From Neobacillus sp. FSL H8-0543 (GTDB lineage Bacteria > Bacillota > Bacilli > Bacillales > Cytobacillaceae), in the NCBI RefSeq assembly GCF_038592905.1, contig NZ_CP151943.1, positions 3,298,501 through 3,362,500 of the forward strand: a DNA stretch of 64,000 nt, read 5' to 3'. Within the stretch, counting starts at the first letter, position 1, and every line of letters begins with the position of its first letter. Shown here piece after piece: positions 45,994 through 55,529 of this stretch. The notes beneath the pieces were generated by a model. It was given only the letters and a program-made list of their open reading frames with translations, had not been told where the DNA came from and did not search any database. The position numbers and the translations under genes are program-made.

Positions 45994-46515
45994 TTATTTT
46001 ATTTGAGAATAAGTAGTTGATTCGTTTACCTGTGGTTGATGCCCACGTAAGAAGGCGGTTAATCCTGTTCTAGCAATCTCTTTAATTCCGTAGGGCCGAA
46101 GTAATTCGATTAAGGCATCAATTTTCTCCGGGCGTCCTGTGACCTGAATCGCTAAACTATCTTTACTGACATCCATGATTACCGCGCGGAACGGGTCAAT
46201 GATTCCATTGATTTCGCTGCGGAGGTGACCGCTGCCGGCCACTTTAATTAAGGCAAGCTCCCGAGCGACAATTGCTTTATCGGTAATATCAGAAACTTTT
46301 AAGACATCAATCTGCTTGTTTAATTGTTTTGTTACCTGTTCTAGACGCTGCTCATCTTCGACTTCTACAACCAGGGTCATTTTTGATATTCCCTCGGTTT
46401 CTGTGGGCCCTACTGAGATACTTTCAATATTAAATTGGCGCCTTTGCAACAAACCGGTGACTCGATTTAAGACACCGCTCCTGTTTTGAACAATGGCTGT
46501 TATAATCCGTTTCAT
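45994..46515 (-). CDS. ilvN: Acetolactate synthase small subunit
   Basis: 173 residues. An N-terminal ACT domain ([34 protein letters not shown]) would bind valine and allow feedback control of IlvB; the C-terminal ALS_ss_C domain follows ([48 protein letters not shown]). It overlaps ilvB by 4 nt (ATGA) and is translated with it. Confidence 0.96.
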   Translation of the reverse strand: MKRIITAIVQNRSGVLNRVTGLLQRRQFNIESISVGPTETEGISKMTLVVEVEDEQRLEQVTKQLNKQIDVLKVSDITDKAIVARELALIKVAGSGHLRSEINGIIDPFRAVIMDVSKDSLAIQVTGRPEKIDALIELLRPYGIKEIARTGLTAFLRGHQPQVNESTTYSQIK

Positions 46516-48239
46516 GAAGGTTTCACCCCAATCATTTCATGTATTCCTTTGCCGGGGGAGATCATCGGAAAGACTTTTTCCGATTGAAGAACTCGGCAAT
46601 CCATCAGAACTGGACCATCGTAAGCAAAAACTTCTGGAAGTTTTGTAATGAGTTCTTCCTGGCTTTCAATTTTTAGGCCTCTAATATGATAGCTTTCAGC
46701 AAGCTTTACAAAATCTGGCTGTGTTTGAAGAATCGACTCAGATATGCGATTTCCATGTAAAAGCTCCTGCCACTGACGAACCATGCCTAATGCGCCATTA
46801 TTAACGATAATAATTTTGACAGGCAGGTTCTGTTCATAGATAACGGATAATTCCTGGAGTGTCATCTGAAACCCGGCGTCACCAACAATCGCAACAACTG
46901 GACTTCCTGGTGCAGCGAATTGTGCTCCAATGGCAGCAGGGAAGCCGAAGCCCATTGTGCCCAGGCCGCCAGAGGTAACCCAACGATGCGGTTTATCGAA
47001 AGAATAGTATTGTGCTGCCCACATTTGGTGTTGACCAACATCGGTAGTAACAATCGCATCACCATTTGTAACCTTATGAATGGCTTCAATTAACCATTGT
47101 GGTGACATCCCATCTTGGCTGTGTTTATACCAAAGTGGGTAGTCTTTTTTATTTTTATAAAGCTTTTCTAACCACTCCTGGTGTTGGGGAGATTCTATAG
47201 ATTGATTAAGTAGTTCCACTAATGCATCCTTCGAATTAGATACAATAGGTATGCATGTCGGTACATTTTTACCAATCTCCGCAGGGTCAATGTCAATATG
47301 GGCGACACTCGCAGTGGGTGCAAAATGCTTTAAATTTCCTGTTAGCCGGTCATCGAAGCGTGCACCAATATTTATGAGTAAGTCACATTCATACATCGCC
47401 ATGTTTGCTGTATAAGTTCCGTGCATTCCGCCCATACCAAGGGAGAGAGGACTGTTTGCCGGAAAGGTCCCTAAACCAAGCAGGGTTGTTACCACTGGGA
47501 TTTGATGTTTTTTCGCAAATTCCGTTAATTCATTCGATGCCTTCCCATGAAGAATTCCAGCCCCTGCAAGTATCACTGGCTTTTTTGAATTGGCAATTGC
47601 ATCAGCCAATTTTTTTATCTGGAGCGGGTTGGGCTTAATCGTCGGCTGATATCCAGGAAGATAGATGTTAATCTCTTTAGGTTCTTCCGTTAATACTTCA
47701 GCAGAGATATCTTTTGGAATATCAATCAGAACAGGACCAGGGCGACCAGTTGAAGCTATATGAAAGGCTTCCTTTACGATTCTTGGTAAGTCTGAAACGG
47801 ATTGTACTTGATAATTATGTTTCGTAATTGGTGTCGTAATGGCCATAACGTCTGCCTCTTGAAAGGCATCTGTCCCGATAACACCACGAGCAACCTGCCC
47901 TGTAAATACTACTAGTGGTAAAGAATCCATCATTGCATCAGTTATTCCGGTAACCAGGTTTGTCGCACCAGGACCTGAAGTGGCAATAACAACACCTGGT
48001 TTTCCAGTAATTCGGGCAAAACCTTCCGCTGCGTGGATGCTCCCTTGTTCGTGACGGAAGAGGACGTGCTTTATAGAGTCCCTTGCCCGATAGATCGCAT
48101 CGTAAATTGGTAGGACTGCACCACCCGGATACCCAAATACGGTATCAACTCCTTCTGTAATCAATAAATCAATGAGAAGGTCTGCACCAGTTTTTGGTGC
48201 CGTACTGGTTTGATATTCCAGCTTAGCTTCTACTTTCAC
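46512..48239 (-). CDS. ilvB: Acetolactate synthase large (catalytic) subunit
   Basis: 575 residues from a GTG at 48237-48239 with GGAGGGA upstream. It is a thiamine-diphosphate enzyme forming acetolactate and acetohydroxybutyrate. [29 protein letters not shown] (catalytic Glu), [15 protein letters not shown] (ThDP/Mg motif GDG-type variant GDA) and the FAD-binding middle domain are present. It is the first gene after the T-box leader. Confidence 0.97.
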   Translation of the reverse strand: MKVEAKLEYQTSTAPKTGADLLIDLLITEGVDTVFGYPGGAVLPIYDAIYRARDSIKHVLFRHEQGSIHAAEGFARITGKPGVVIATSGPGATNLVTGITDAMMDSLPLVVFTGQVARGVIGTDAFQEADVMAITTPITKHNYQVQSVSDLPRIVKEAFHIASTGRPGPVLIDIPKDISAEVLTEEPKEINIYLPGYQPTIKPNPLQIKKLADAIANSKKPVILAGAGILHGKASNELTEFAKKHQIPVVTTLLGLGTFPANSPLSLGMGGMHGTYTANMAMYECDLLINIGARFDDRLTGNLKHFAPTASVAHIDIDPAEIGKNVPTCIPIVSNSKDALVELLNQSIESPQHQEWLEKLYKNKKDYPLWYKHSQDGMSPQWLIEAIHKVTNGDAIVTTDVGQHQMWAAQYYSFDKPHRWVTSGGLGTMGFGFPAAIGAQFAAPGSPVVAIVGDAGFQMTLQELSVIYEQNLPVKIIIVNNGALGMVRQWQELLHGNRISESILQTQPDFVKLAESYHIRGLKIESQEELITKLPEVFAYDGPVLMDCRVLQSEKVFPMISPGKGIHEMIGVKPS

Positions 48240-48345
48240 GTCATAATCCCTCCTTGTGGATGTTTAACCTTTTAAAAATGAACCTATCCCATTGTTTAGC
48301 ACTAATTTTATGGGGCTGAAAGTGAATAGTCGTTGTTGATGTCTA

Positions 48346-48690
48346 CATAGTAAAAAAGGCCTTGTTCTCTCCGAATAAACTGCAGTGATGTCCAACAACG
48401 CAGTTTTATTTCGGGGAGAAAAGACCTTCTTTTCTCGGTACCACCCGTTTTGCAGCATCCTTACGAATACTGCCTTATGAAGCGATTAACAAAAAATAGT
48501 TAATCGTTTCTTTTGGTAACAGGTATACCAAGGTACACCCGATTGAGCCTAATAAGTCAAACCGTTCAGCTCAACACTCAGGGATGATGTCGGAATAAGT
48601 TGTATTACTGGGCTTCCAGCAACCCCAGCTCTCTGAAAATACATTTTCTTATTCCTTTATTCCCGTCATCGATTTTCATATTAAATTTTC
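48346..48690 (-). promoter_or_regulatory. T-box leader of ilvBNC-leuABCD, specifier AUC (Ile)
   Basis: On the minus strand, stem I has GGAATAAG / CTTATTCC (48648-48655 with 48592-48599), the distal AGAGAGCTGGGG...GCCCAG, and a specifier loop reading GACAUCA, with codon AUC at 48586-48588. The T-box core GGGTGGTACC is at 48437-48446. A strong terminator follows: arms at 48400-48428 and 48358-48384 and six U at 48352-48357. Uncharged tRNA-Ile should favour antitermination. An internal GGGA/UCCC stem supports this reading of the specifier. Confidence 0.88.
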
Positions 48691-48787
48691 AAAGCTATTT
48701 GTATGAAAGTCTTTAATCTCGGCGATTGGAAGGGCGCCTAATCCCTAGGTAGATTAAAGTATCATCAACTTTAGCTATGTGCTTGTT

Positions 48788-50458
48788 TTAAAATTTCATG
48801 ATTCCGCCAGTGTTGGCAGAGGTGACGAGTTTTGCATATTTTGCTAAGTAGCCGGTTTTGATTTTTGGCTCTGGCTTGATCCAAGAATTGCGTCTTTCTG
48901 CTAATTCCTCATCATCAATGAGAAGTTCAATGGTTCGTGCTGGTAAATCAATAAGTATTTTGTCACCATTTTTCACAAGAGCTATAGGGCCACCTTCGGC
49001 TGCTTCTGGTGAAATATGACCAATAGAGATTCCGCGGCTGGCACCTGAGAAACGGCCATCGGTAATTAATGCAACCTCTTTACCTAGACCACGACCCATA
49101 ATAGCGGAGGTAGGAGCAAGCATTTCCGGCATTCCTGGTCCGCCTTTTGGACCTTCGTAGCGAATAACAACCACGTGTCCTGCCTGAACTGTACCATTAT
49201 TAATGTTTTCTTGTGCTTCTTCTTGTGATTCAAAAACAATTGCTTCACCTAAGAAGGTTTTAATGGAAGGGTCAACAGCACCAACTTTGATCACACTGCC
49301 ATCTGGTGCAAGGTTTCCATAAAGGATGGATAGACCACCAACAGAGCTATATGGATTGTCTTTACTCCGGATGACATTTTCGTTTGTGATTGTAGCCTCT
49401 TTCACATTTTCAGCAAGAGTTTTCCCAGTTATGGTTAAGCAATTATCATGCAACGCGCCTTCAACTTTATAAAGCTCATTGATGATGGCACTAACCCCGC
49501 CTGCATAATGAATGTCTTCCATTGAATAATCAGATGCTGGCATAATTTTTGCTAAGTAAGGAACTTTTTCAGCTATCTTGTTGATTTCACGTAAATCGTA
49601 TTCAATCCCTGCTTCATGGGCAATTGCCAATGTATGAAGTACTGTATTCGTTGATCCACCCATGGCCATATCAAGTGCAAAGGCATTATCAATTGCTTCA
49701 CGTGTAATGATGTCACGTGGGCGAATATCTTGTTTTACTAATTCAACTAAGTGTCTTGCGGCCTGACGAATCAATTCATGTCTTTCCTCTGAAGTTGCGA
49801 CAATCGTCCCGTTTCCAGGAACCGTCATCCCTAATACTTCCATAAGACAATTCATCGAGTTTGCCGTAAACATTCCTGAGCATGATCCACAGGTAGGGCA
49901 GGCATTTGTTTCTATTTCGAGTAATTCCTGTTCTGTCATTGAACCACTATGGTACGCACCAACGCCCTCAAAAACAGAAGTGAGAGAAAGGTTTTTTCCT
50001 GTTGTTGGTGAAACGCCAGCTTCCATCGGACCACCTGAAACAAATACAGACGGGACATTCGTTCTAGCAGCTGCCATTAACATTCCGGGTGTGATTTTGT
50101 CACAGTTCGGAATGTAGAAGACACCATCGAACCAGTGGGCATTGATAACTGTTTCAGCACAATCGGCGATTAGTTCTCGGCTTGGAAGGGAGTAACGCAT
50201 TCCAATATGTCCCATTGCGATCCCATCATCAACGCCAATTGTATTAAATTCAAAGGGGATACCGCCAGCTTCACGGATGGCTTCTTTTACAATCTCACCG
50301 AAATGATTAAGATGTTTATGTCCAGGAATAATTTCAATGAACGAGTTGCAGACACCGATAAATGGTTTCTCCATGTCTTTCACTGTTACCCCAGTTGCGT
50401 ATAAAAGGCTGCGGTGGGGGGCTCGATCAATCCCCTTTTTAATCATATCGCTTCTCAT
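48788..50458 (-). CDS. ilvD: Dihydroxy-acid dehydratase
   Basis: 556 residues, Fe-S enzyme of the IlvD/Edd family forming 2-oxoisovalerate and 2-oxo-3-methylvalerate. [53 protein letters not shown] (cluster Cys) and [23 protein letters not shown] are family signatures. It lies upstream of the T-box, so it is expressed from the ilvE side and not by the leader; it begins 12 nt after the ilvE stop. Confidence 0.98.
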   Translation of the reverse strand: MRSDMIKKGIDRAPHRSLLYATGVTVKDMEKPFIGVCNSFIEIIPGHKHLNHFGEIVKEAIREAGGIPFEFNTIGVDDGIAMGHIGMRYSLPSRELIADCAETVINAHWFDGVFYIPNCDKITPGMLMAAARTNVPSVFVSGGPMEAGVSPTTGKNLSLTSVFEGVGAYHSGSMTEQELLEIETNACPTCGSCSGMFTANSMNCLMEVLGMTVPGNGTIVATSEERHELIRQAARHLVELVKQDIRPRDIITREAIDNAFALDMAMGGSTNTVLHTLAIAHEAGIEYDLREINKIAEKVPYLAKIMPASDYSMEDIHYAGGVSAIINELYKVEGALHDNCLTITGKTLAENVKEATITNENVIRSKDNPYSSVGGLSILYGNLAPDGSVIKVGAVDPSIKTFLGEAIVFESQEEAQENINNGTVQAGHVVVIRYEGPKGGPGMPEMLAPTSAIMGRGLGKEVALITDGRFSGASRGISIGHISPEAAEGGPIALVKNGDKILIDLPARTIELLIDDEELAERRNSWIKPEPKIKTGYLAKYAKLVTSANTGGIMKF

Positions 50459-50470
50459 TTACTTCGTCTC

Positions 50471-51379
50471 CTAACCGACAATGGCGTGGTTTGTTGTGGT
50501 AGGATAACAGGCCACACCGTCTGTTGTTACAATTTTTCTAAATTCCTTTAAAAGGTCATTTGTTACCTTTCCAGGTTTTCCATCAGTAATTTTGCGGCCA
50601 TCCACATCAATGACTGCAATAACCTCTACAGCCGTTCCAGTTAAGAAAACCTCATCAGCAACATATACATCGTGTCTTGTGAAAGGGGATTCTCTTACTT
50701 CATAACCCTTGGCCTTCGCCACATCAATAATTGCGTTTCGGGTTATACCTTCTAGGGCTCCCAGGTAAACAGGAGGGGTATAAACAACACCATTTTTTAC
50801 AATAAAGATATTGTCAGCTGAACCTTCTGTTACATAACCCTGATCGTTCAGCATTAATGCTTCTTCCACACCAGCTTGAGTAGCTTCAAGTTTTACAAGA
50901 ATATTATTTAAATAGTTTAATGATTTCACTTGAGGGCTTAAAACATCTGGTCGATTTCGTCTGCTTGCGACCGAAGCAATTTTAATTCCGCGCTCATAAA
51001 ATTCTTTCGGATATAGAGCTAATTGCTCAGCAATAATGATGACATTAGGTTTTGAACAGGAAGCAGGGTCCAATCCAAGATTACCTTTACCACGTGAAAT
51101 AACGACACGGATATATGCGCTGTCTAGCTGATTTTTTCTAATCGTTTCTACGATTATTTGTGTCAGTTCTTCTTTTGTATAAGGAACCTGCAACATAATG
51201 GATTGTGCTGATTCAAAAAGTCTTTTTAAGTGTGCATCGAGTCTGAAGATATTCCCACTATAAACTCGTATACCTTCAAATACTCCATCCCCATATAAAA
51301 AACCATGATCAAAAACTGAAATAACAGCATCCTCTTTCTTGACGAATTCGCCGCCAAGGAATATCCATTGACTTCCCAA
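50471..51379 (-). CDS. ilvE: Branched-chain amino acid aminotransferase
   Basis: 302 residues from a TTG at 51377-51379, preceded by AGGGAG at an 8-nt spacing; the frame runs upstream to an ATG at 51409 that would add ten atypical residues. It is a fold-type IV PLP enzyme, last step of Val, Leu and Ile synthesis. The PLP Lys is in SPQVKSLNYLNNILVK; VTEGSADNIFIVKNG and EVFLTGTAVEVIAV are family motifs. It is the first gene of the minus-strand BCAA cluster. Confidence 0.93.
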   Translation of the reverse strand: MGSQWIFLGGEFVKKEDAVISVFDHGFLYGDGVFEGIRVYSGNIFRLDAHLKRLFESAQSIMLQVPYTKEELTQIIVETIRKNQLDSAYIRVVISRGKGNLGLDPASCSKPNVIIIAEQLALYPKEFYERGIKIASVASRRNRPDVLSPQVKSLNYLNNILVKLEATQAGVEEALMLNDQGYVTEGSADNIFIVKNGVVYTPPVYLGALEGITRNAIIDVAKAKGYEVRESPFTRHDVYVADEVFLTGTAVEVIAVIDVDGRKITDGKPGKVTNDLLKEFRKIVTTDGVACYPTTTNHAIVG

Positions 51380-51528
51380 CCTAACCACTCCCTTTAGTGA
51401 TAACCCCATTAAATGTTTGTTTTGTAACTTATTTGATTATTCATTACTTTTATATTTTCAGTAATCATACAACCAAACTAATTCTTGGTCAACACAAAAA
51501 TCTGATAATTCAAAACAGTTAAATATTT

Positions 51529-51542
51529 TGTTAGCGTTTTCA
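51529..51542. promoter_or_regulatory. cre-like site upstream of ilvE
   Basis: TGTTAGCGTTTTCA differs from TGWAANCGNTNWCA only at the fourth position. CcpA activates the ilv-leu operon in B. subtilis, so CcpA input here is plausible. Confidence 0.5.
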
Positions 51543-51769
51543 TTCCTTTTAAATTAAGGTTATTGCAAGAAAAAAATATTAAAAAAATTTTTTTGAAGGT
51601 ACAAGAAGGGGTCAAAACAAGAGGAAGAAGGTGGAGTTTCTACTATTAGATAGTTGTTTAATAGATGGAGTGTATTTCATTAACTTCTAGATAAGTTTGA
51701 AACTACCAATCTCTTTCTATTAGTAAAGGGTATATTGATAGCCAGGAAAGACCTTACCATCCTATCAAT

Positions 51770-51800
51770 ACGATCCATCCCTAATTTAGGGATGGATCGT
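51770..51800 (-). terminator. Hairpin after amtB
   Basis: The near-perfect stem ACGATCCATCCCTAA / TTAGGGATGGATCGT is strong but has no T-run, so termination may be incomplete. Confidence 0.65.
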
Positions 51801-51817
51801 TGCATTAAAGGTAGAAT

Positions 51818-53101
51818 TTATTGCGCGTTAAGCTTTGGTTCTGCCCTCACAATTGCAGGTTCTATTTTTACTATTTCAGGGTACCCATGGCTACCGTGTT
51901 CGCTTATGTCAAGACCAATGATTTCTTCTTCTTCTGTTACCCGTAAACCACCCATTGCTGCTTTCATGATCGTCAAAAGGATAAAGGCTACAACAAATGC
52001 AAATGCTCCTGAGCTGAAAACACCCAGTGCTTGAACTCCAAGCTGATGCAAGCCACCTCCGTAAAATAAACCTGGCTGGCCGACTGTGGCTAATTCTGGT
52101 GTTGCGAAGAAACCAGTTGATAATGTTCCCCAAATCCCCGCTGCTCCGTGAACTGAAATGGCAGCAATCGGATCGTCAATTCCTTTGCTTTCAAAGAAAC
52201 GGATACTATAAAATACAAGACCTCCAGCTATGAATCCGATAAGAACGGCCGCCCAGGTATCAACAAAAGCACACGAAGCGGTAATGGCAACTAAACCTGC
52301 AAGGGCACCGTTTAACATCATTGGTACATCTGCTTTACCTAACACAATCCACGAAATGATCATTGCAGCAACGACTCCTGCACCGGCAGCAAGGTTTGTA
52401 TTGACGGCAACAAAGCCAAAGAATGCTCCGTCAACAGAAATGGTACTGCCTGCGTTAAATCCAAACCAGCCCACCCATAAAATCAGGACACTTAGTGCGG
52501 TAAATACTTGGTTATGTCCAGCAAGATTATTTGCGGAACCATCTTTATTATATTTGCCGATACGAGGTTTGAGGATAAGTGTCCCAGCCAATGCAGCCAT
52601 TGCTCCTGTTAGATGTACAACCGTTGAACCAGCGAAGTCTTGTTTGCCATGCTCAGCTAACCAGCCGCCTCCCCAAATCCAGTGGGCAATTGGCGGGTAA
52701 ACAATAACTGAGAAAAGTACTGCAAATACAAGGTAGGCACCTAATTTTGCTCTCTCAGCAAAACCTCCAAATGCAATGGTTAAGGAAATACCTGCAAAGG
52801 CTAATTGAAATAGAAAGAAAACCGGACCAGATAATCCTAAGCCTTCAACTTCATACCCAGAGTAGAAAAAGTCTGATAAACCAATGAGTGGATTTCCTTC
52901 ACCAAAGATTAATCCATACCCGATTGCCCAAAACATTAGTGAGCCAATACCGAATGTTAGAATCGTTTTCCCTGCAATATGCCCGGCATTTTTCATTCGT
53001 GTTGAGCCAGTCTCCAGAAGAATGAATCCTCCCATCATTAGAATGACGAGTACTGCTGCAATCATTACCCATAAACTGTTCATTAAAAATATAATATCCA
53101 T
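51818..53101 (-). CDS. amtB: Ammonium transporter
   Basis: 427 residues, eleven hydrophobic helices. Amt signatures are FAGISLTIAFGGFAERAKLGAY, GGWLAEHGKQDFAGSTVVHLTGAMAALAG (twin-His pore region), WVGWFGFNAGS and AISVHGAAGIWGTLSTG. Two perfect TGTNA-N7-TNACA sites lie upstream, which fits activation by TnrA, encoded by the next gene. No glnK (PII) gene follows, unlike the usual amtB-glnK pair. The C-terminal tail beyond the last helix is about 40 residues. Confidence 0.95.
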   Translation of the reverse strand: MDIIFLMNSLWVMIAAVLVILMMGGFILLETGSTRMKNAGHIAGKTILTFGIGSLMFWAIGYGLIFGEGNPLIGLSDFFYSGYEVEGLGLSGPVFFLFQLAFAGISLTIAFGGFAERAKLGAYLVFAVLFSVIVYPPIAHWIWGGGWLAEHGKQDFAGSTVVHLTGAMAALAGTLILKPRIGKYNKDGSANNLAGHNQVFTALSVLILWVGWFGFNAGSTISVDGAFFGFVAVNTNLAAGAGVVAAMIISWIVLGKADVPMMLNGALAGLVAITASCAFVDTWAAVLIGFIAGGLVFYSIRFFESKGIDDPIAAISVHGAAGIWGTLSTGFFATPELATVGQPGLFYGGGLHQLGVQALGVFSSGAFAFVVAFILLTIMKAAMGGLRVTEEEEIIGLDISEHGSHGYPEIVKIEPAIVRAEPKLNAQ

Positions 53102-53123
53102 CCATTTTCCTCCTTGTGAGTAA

Positions 53124-53140
53124 TGTTAATTTTCTTAACA
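53124..53140. promoter_or_regulatory. TnrA/GlnR site proximal to amtB
   Basis: TGTTAATTTTCTTAACA is a perfect TGTNA-N7-TNACA palindrome, 23 bp before the amtB start, a position suited to repression. Confidence 0.85.
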
Positions 53141-53192
53141 TTCTATTTATTATTTGTATTTTTACATGAAAGTGAAATGGTATCTACAATCA

Positions 53193-53209
53193 TGTGAGAT
53201 TCCCTAACA
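53193..53209. promoter_or_regulatory. TnrA/GlnR site distal to amtB
   Basis: TGTGAGATTCCCTAACA matches TGTNA-N7-TNACA, 69 bp from the proximal site, a position suited to activation by TnrA. Confidence 0.85.
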
Positions 53210-53253
53210 TGAAAATTAAAAGGCCTAGTCAATTTCCTTTTAAATAAAAAAAT

Positions 53254-53277
53254 ACCTACTTCTGTTATGAAGTAGGT
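53254..53277 (-). terminator. Terminator of tnrA
   Basis: Stem ACCTACTTC / GAAGTAGGT with a 6-nt loop, followed on the minus strand by ATTTTTTT. Its right arm is within the last codons of tnrA. Confidence 0.85.
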
Positions 53278-53600
53278 CCTTTGCGCATTCCGAACTGGGC
53301 ATTTAATTGTCCTTGTATCATCTTTCTGCGAACATCATTGTGATTTTGCTGCTTCATAGATCGAAGCATTTCTTTCCTAATTTCATGTGTCTGGACACCG
53401 TCTTCTATTTTGTTGGCGATTTCTACCAGTAATTCAACATCAGAAAAGGAGTATTTCCGGCTTCCCCCTTGAGATCTTTCGGGAAAAATTAGTTTTCGTT
53501 CCTCATAATAACGGATTTGTCTCTCAGAGAGACCGGTAAGGTCACGAACAACCCCGATGGTAATAACCTTTTTATCTTTATATGAAGTTTCATTTCCCAT
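53265..53600 (-). CDS. tnrA: Nitrogen-regulation transcription factor TnrA
   Basis: 111 residues, MerR-type. [48 protein letters not shown] is the DNA-binding region shared by TnrA and GlnR; the C-terminal [17 protein letters not shown] is the TnrA-type tail that binds feedback-inhibited glutamine synthetase. GlnR has a different, longer tail. TnrA activates nitrogen-scavenging genes under limitation. The gene lies upstream of amtB on the same strand, with its own terminator between them and TnrA-like sites upstream of it. Confidence 0.93.
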   Translation of the reverse strand: MGNETSYKDKKVITIGVVRDLTGLSERQIRYYEERKLIFPERSQGGSRKYSFSDVELLVEIANKIEDGVQTHEIRKEMLRSMKQQNHNDVRRKMIQGQLNAQFGMRKGPTS

Positions 53601-53650
53601 ACTTTCCCACCCACCACGCTTTTAAAGTGATTGTTTGCTATATTACTATA

Positions 53651-53667
53651 TGTTTAGTTTCCTTACA
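53651..53667. promoter_or_regulatory. TnrA-like site upstream of tnrA (one mismatch)
   Basis: TGTTTAGTTTCCTTACA has one departure from TGTNA-N7-TNACA, 51 bp before the tnrA start. Autoregulation is known for tnrA in B. subtilis. Confidence 0.6.
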
Positions 53668-53793
53668 TTGTTTGGGTTCAAAAATGAAGGATAGTCTAGC
53701 TAACATAAGCTGACTTTTTTTGATACATACCAATCATCCTTCCGCGTTCTCTATCTTAAAGCTATCCGAATTGTGAGACTTTGTCAGCTGTTA

Positions 53794-53810
53794 TGTTAGA
53801 AACTCTAACA
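53794..53810. promoter_or_regulatory. Perfect TnrA/GlnR site in the tnrA upstream region
   Basis: TGTTAGAAACTCTAACA is a perfect palindromic match, 194 bp upstream of tnrA and 82 bp past the 3' end of the gene at 53892. It could serve tnrA at a distance. Confidence 0.75.
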
Positions 53811-53856
53811 AGATTTTTTGTAAAATACTCTAACGATTCACTTTATGTATAGAAAA

Positions 53857-53880
53857 AGAACCGGGCATCCGCTCGGTTCT
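53857..53880 (-). terminator. Terminator of the coiled-coil gene at 53892
   Basis: Stem AGAACCG / CGGTTCT with an inner GC-rich stretch, followed on the minus strand by TTTTTCT. Confidence 0.8.
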
Positions 53881-53891
53881 TGCATTATTCA

Positions 53892-54173
53892 TTAAAACTC
53901 GCCATCGAAAGGAGTAAAGGGGAAGTTAAATCTTCTTTCCACCGCACGAAGACGTTGATTGACTCGTTGGAGACGGCGTTGAAGCTGGTCTATTTCTCGT
54001 GTATGCTGCTCAACCTGTCTCTCAAGCCGATTTACTCTGCGCTCCAGCTGTTGTGGTTGTCTATCAGGGTCAAACAGATCTTGTTGGGCATACGGATCTT
54101 GTTGGGCATATGGATCATACATGTTGTAATCATACTGAATTTGCGGAACTTGGTAATAACCATTAGGATACAT
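53892..54173 (-). CDS. Tyr/Gln-rich coiled-coil small protein, spore-associated type
   Basis: 93 residues. The N-terminus is rich in Tyr, Gln, Asp and Pro with a duplicated DPYAQQ; residues 40-82 form an Arg/Gln/Leu heptad coiled coil (LERRVNRLERQVEQHTREID). The composition is like that of small spore-coat or sporulation-stage proteins of Bacillus, but I do not recognise the family. The site AAGGAGAG precedes the ATG. It has its own terminator. Confidence 0.6.
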   Translation of the reverse strand: MYPNGYYQVPQIQYDYNMYDPYAQQDPYAQQDLFDPDRQPQQLERRVNRLERQVEQHTREIDQLQRRLQRVNQRLRAVERRFNFPFTPFDGEF

Positions 54174-54594
54174 CAGGCAACTCTCCTTTTAATAATTAAT
54201 ACCTTATACATTATGTAGTCATTCGCGGAGAGTGTGGGCAAATGCCTAGTAAACATTAATTTTGTAATAAATGTCCCATCTCTAATGTGACTTCATAACT
54301 ATGCTTTTTTGTAATTATCTTGACAAAACTTACAACTGACCAGATAAACATCCATTTGGAATAATATTTTGTAAATAAAAAGTATTTTTTATCCAATGGA
54401 TTCGTATCTATATATTTAAGCAATATTTTCATATAAATACTATTGCTATAGTATTTATATATCGTATTAGAATAGTAATTGATTAAAATTTTTCTACTAA
54501 AATGTTGAATAAGTAATCAAAAAAAGTTATAATCATTTATATTCTAAAAATTTAAAATCTTTTTGCTAGTGAGAAAACAATAGGGGGATAAAAA
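54174..54594. other. A/T-rich regulatory region of the amino-acid ABC operon
   Basis: This 421-bp intergenic stretch has no gene. It contains a perfect inverted repeat at 54431-54460 and a possible promoter, TTGCTA (54444-54449), 18-bp spacer, TAGAAT (54468-54473). The rest is plain A/T-rich sequence. Confidence 0.6.
54431..54460. promoter_or_regulatory. Perfect 13-bp inverted repeat overlapping a -35 box
   Basis: ATATAAATACTAT (54431-54443) and ATAGTATTTATAT (54448-54460) are exact complements around the loop TGCT. It overlaps the candidate -35 and is probably an operator for the ABC operon. I cannot match it to a named regulator. Confidence 0.6.
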
Positions 54595-55416
54595 ATGAAA
54601 AAGCTTAAATTATCAGCAATTATGCTCTTAGCTTTCATGTTGATTCTATCGGCATGCGGTACAAGCGAAAAAAGTAATTCTGATGAAAAAAATGGAACGG
54701 ATGACGGAAAGAAAAAGTTGCGTATTGTCACAGATGCTGCCTATGCTCCATTTGAATACCTGGATAAGGGTGAAGTAACTGGTTTCAGTGTTGATTTCAT
54801 CACTGCGGTTGCAAAGGAAGCAGGATATGAATTTGATCTTGCCAATACTGGTTGGGACCCATTGTTTATTGAACTAGAGAAGAATATTGCTGATATCGGT
54901 ATTTCTTCGATAACAATTACCGACGAACGCAAAGAAACCTATGATTTTTCCGTTCCATACTTTTTATCTACTAATAAAATACTGATTCCAAAAGACAGCG
55001 ATATTAAGAGTGCAGAAGATTTAAAGGATAAAACGGTAGCCGTTCAAAGCGCAACGACTGGACAGGAAGCTGCTGAAGGACTGCTTGGAAAAAATAGCAG
55101 TCAAATTAAAAAGTTTGAAAACAATAATTTAGCTATCCTCGAGCTTAAGAGCGGTGGAGCCGATGCAGTTATTGCTGATAACACCGTTATCGAAGAATAT
55201 GTAAAAAATAATCCTAAGGATAACTTCATTGTTATCGAAGATGTTGATGCATTTGAACAAGAGTTTTACGGTCTAATGTTCCCAAAGGGAAGCAAGCTAA
55301 AAGCTGAGTTTGATAAGGCAGTAAATGCTGTCCTCGATAATGGGACATATGCTGAAATTTATGAGGAATGGTTTAAAGCGGAACCAAATATAAAAGTCTT
55401 AAAAGACCAACAATAG
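54595..55416 (+). CDS. Amino-acid ABC transporter substrate-binding lipoprotein
   Basis: 273 residues with a lipobox (MLILSACG, Cys at about residue 21). It is an SBP_bac_3 family polar amino-acid-binding protein: LRIVTDAAYAPFEYLDKGEVTGFSVDFITAVAKEAGY, ITITDERKETYDFSVPYF, VAVQSATTGQEAA. Motifs and length recall basic amino-acid receptors such as ArtP, but ligand specificity is not certain. The start follows AGGGGG. The adjacent permease and ATPase complete the importer. A stem-loop separates it from the permease. Confidence 0.9.
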   Translation: MKKLKLSAIMLLAFMLILSACGTSEKSNSDEKNGTDDGKKKLRIVTDAAYAPFEYLDKGEVTGFSVDFITAVAKEAGYEFDLANTGWDPLFIELEKNIADIGISSITITDERKETYDFSVPYFLSTNKILIPKDSDIKSAEDLKDKTVAVQSATTGQEAAEGLLGKNSSQIKKFENNNLAILELKSGGADAVIADNTVIEEYVKNNPKDNFIVIEDVDAFEQEFYGLMFPKGSKLKAEFDKAVNAVLDNGTYAEIYEEWFKAEPNIKVLKDQQ

Positions 55417-55421
55417 GGTAA

Positions 55422-55462
55422 AAAATTGCGTAACTCTTCATACTAGCAGTTACGCAATTTTT
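55422..55462 (+). terminator. Stem-loop after the binding-protein gene (attenuator-like)
   Basis: Stem AAAATTGCGTAACT / AGTTACGCAATTTT with a 12-nt loop and T-run, within the operon. Partial termination here would lower permease and ATPase relative to the binding protein. Confidence 0.8.
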
Positions 55463-55529
55463 GATTTTTAGCTCACCGCAATAAACCATACATAGAGAAA
55501 AGTTTAAATGTCAAAATAGGAGGGTCAAT

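Larger units (their letters stand above)
51380..51817. other. Intergenic region upstream of ilvE
   Basis: This 438-bp stretch contains the ilvE promoter region, an A/T-rich block at 51560-51600, a cre-like site at 51529-51542, and the amtB terminator at 51770-51800. An outer inverted repeat TTGATAG / CTATCAA flanks the latter. No gene is visible. Confidence 0.7.

Noticed and set aside
48660..48720. CodY box upstream of the T-box leader
   Set aside because: The best alignment to AATTTTCWGAAAATT has about five mismatches, which is not better than chance in A/T-rich sequence.
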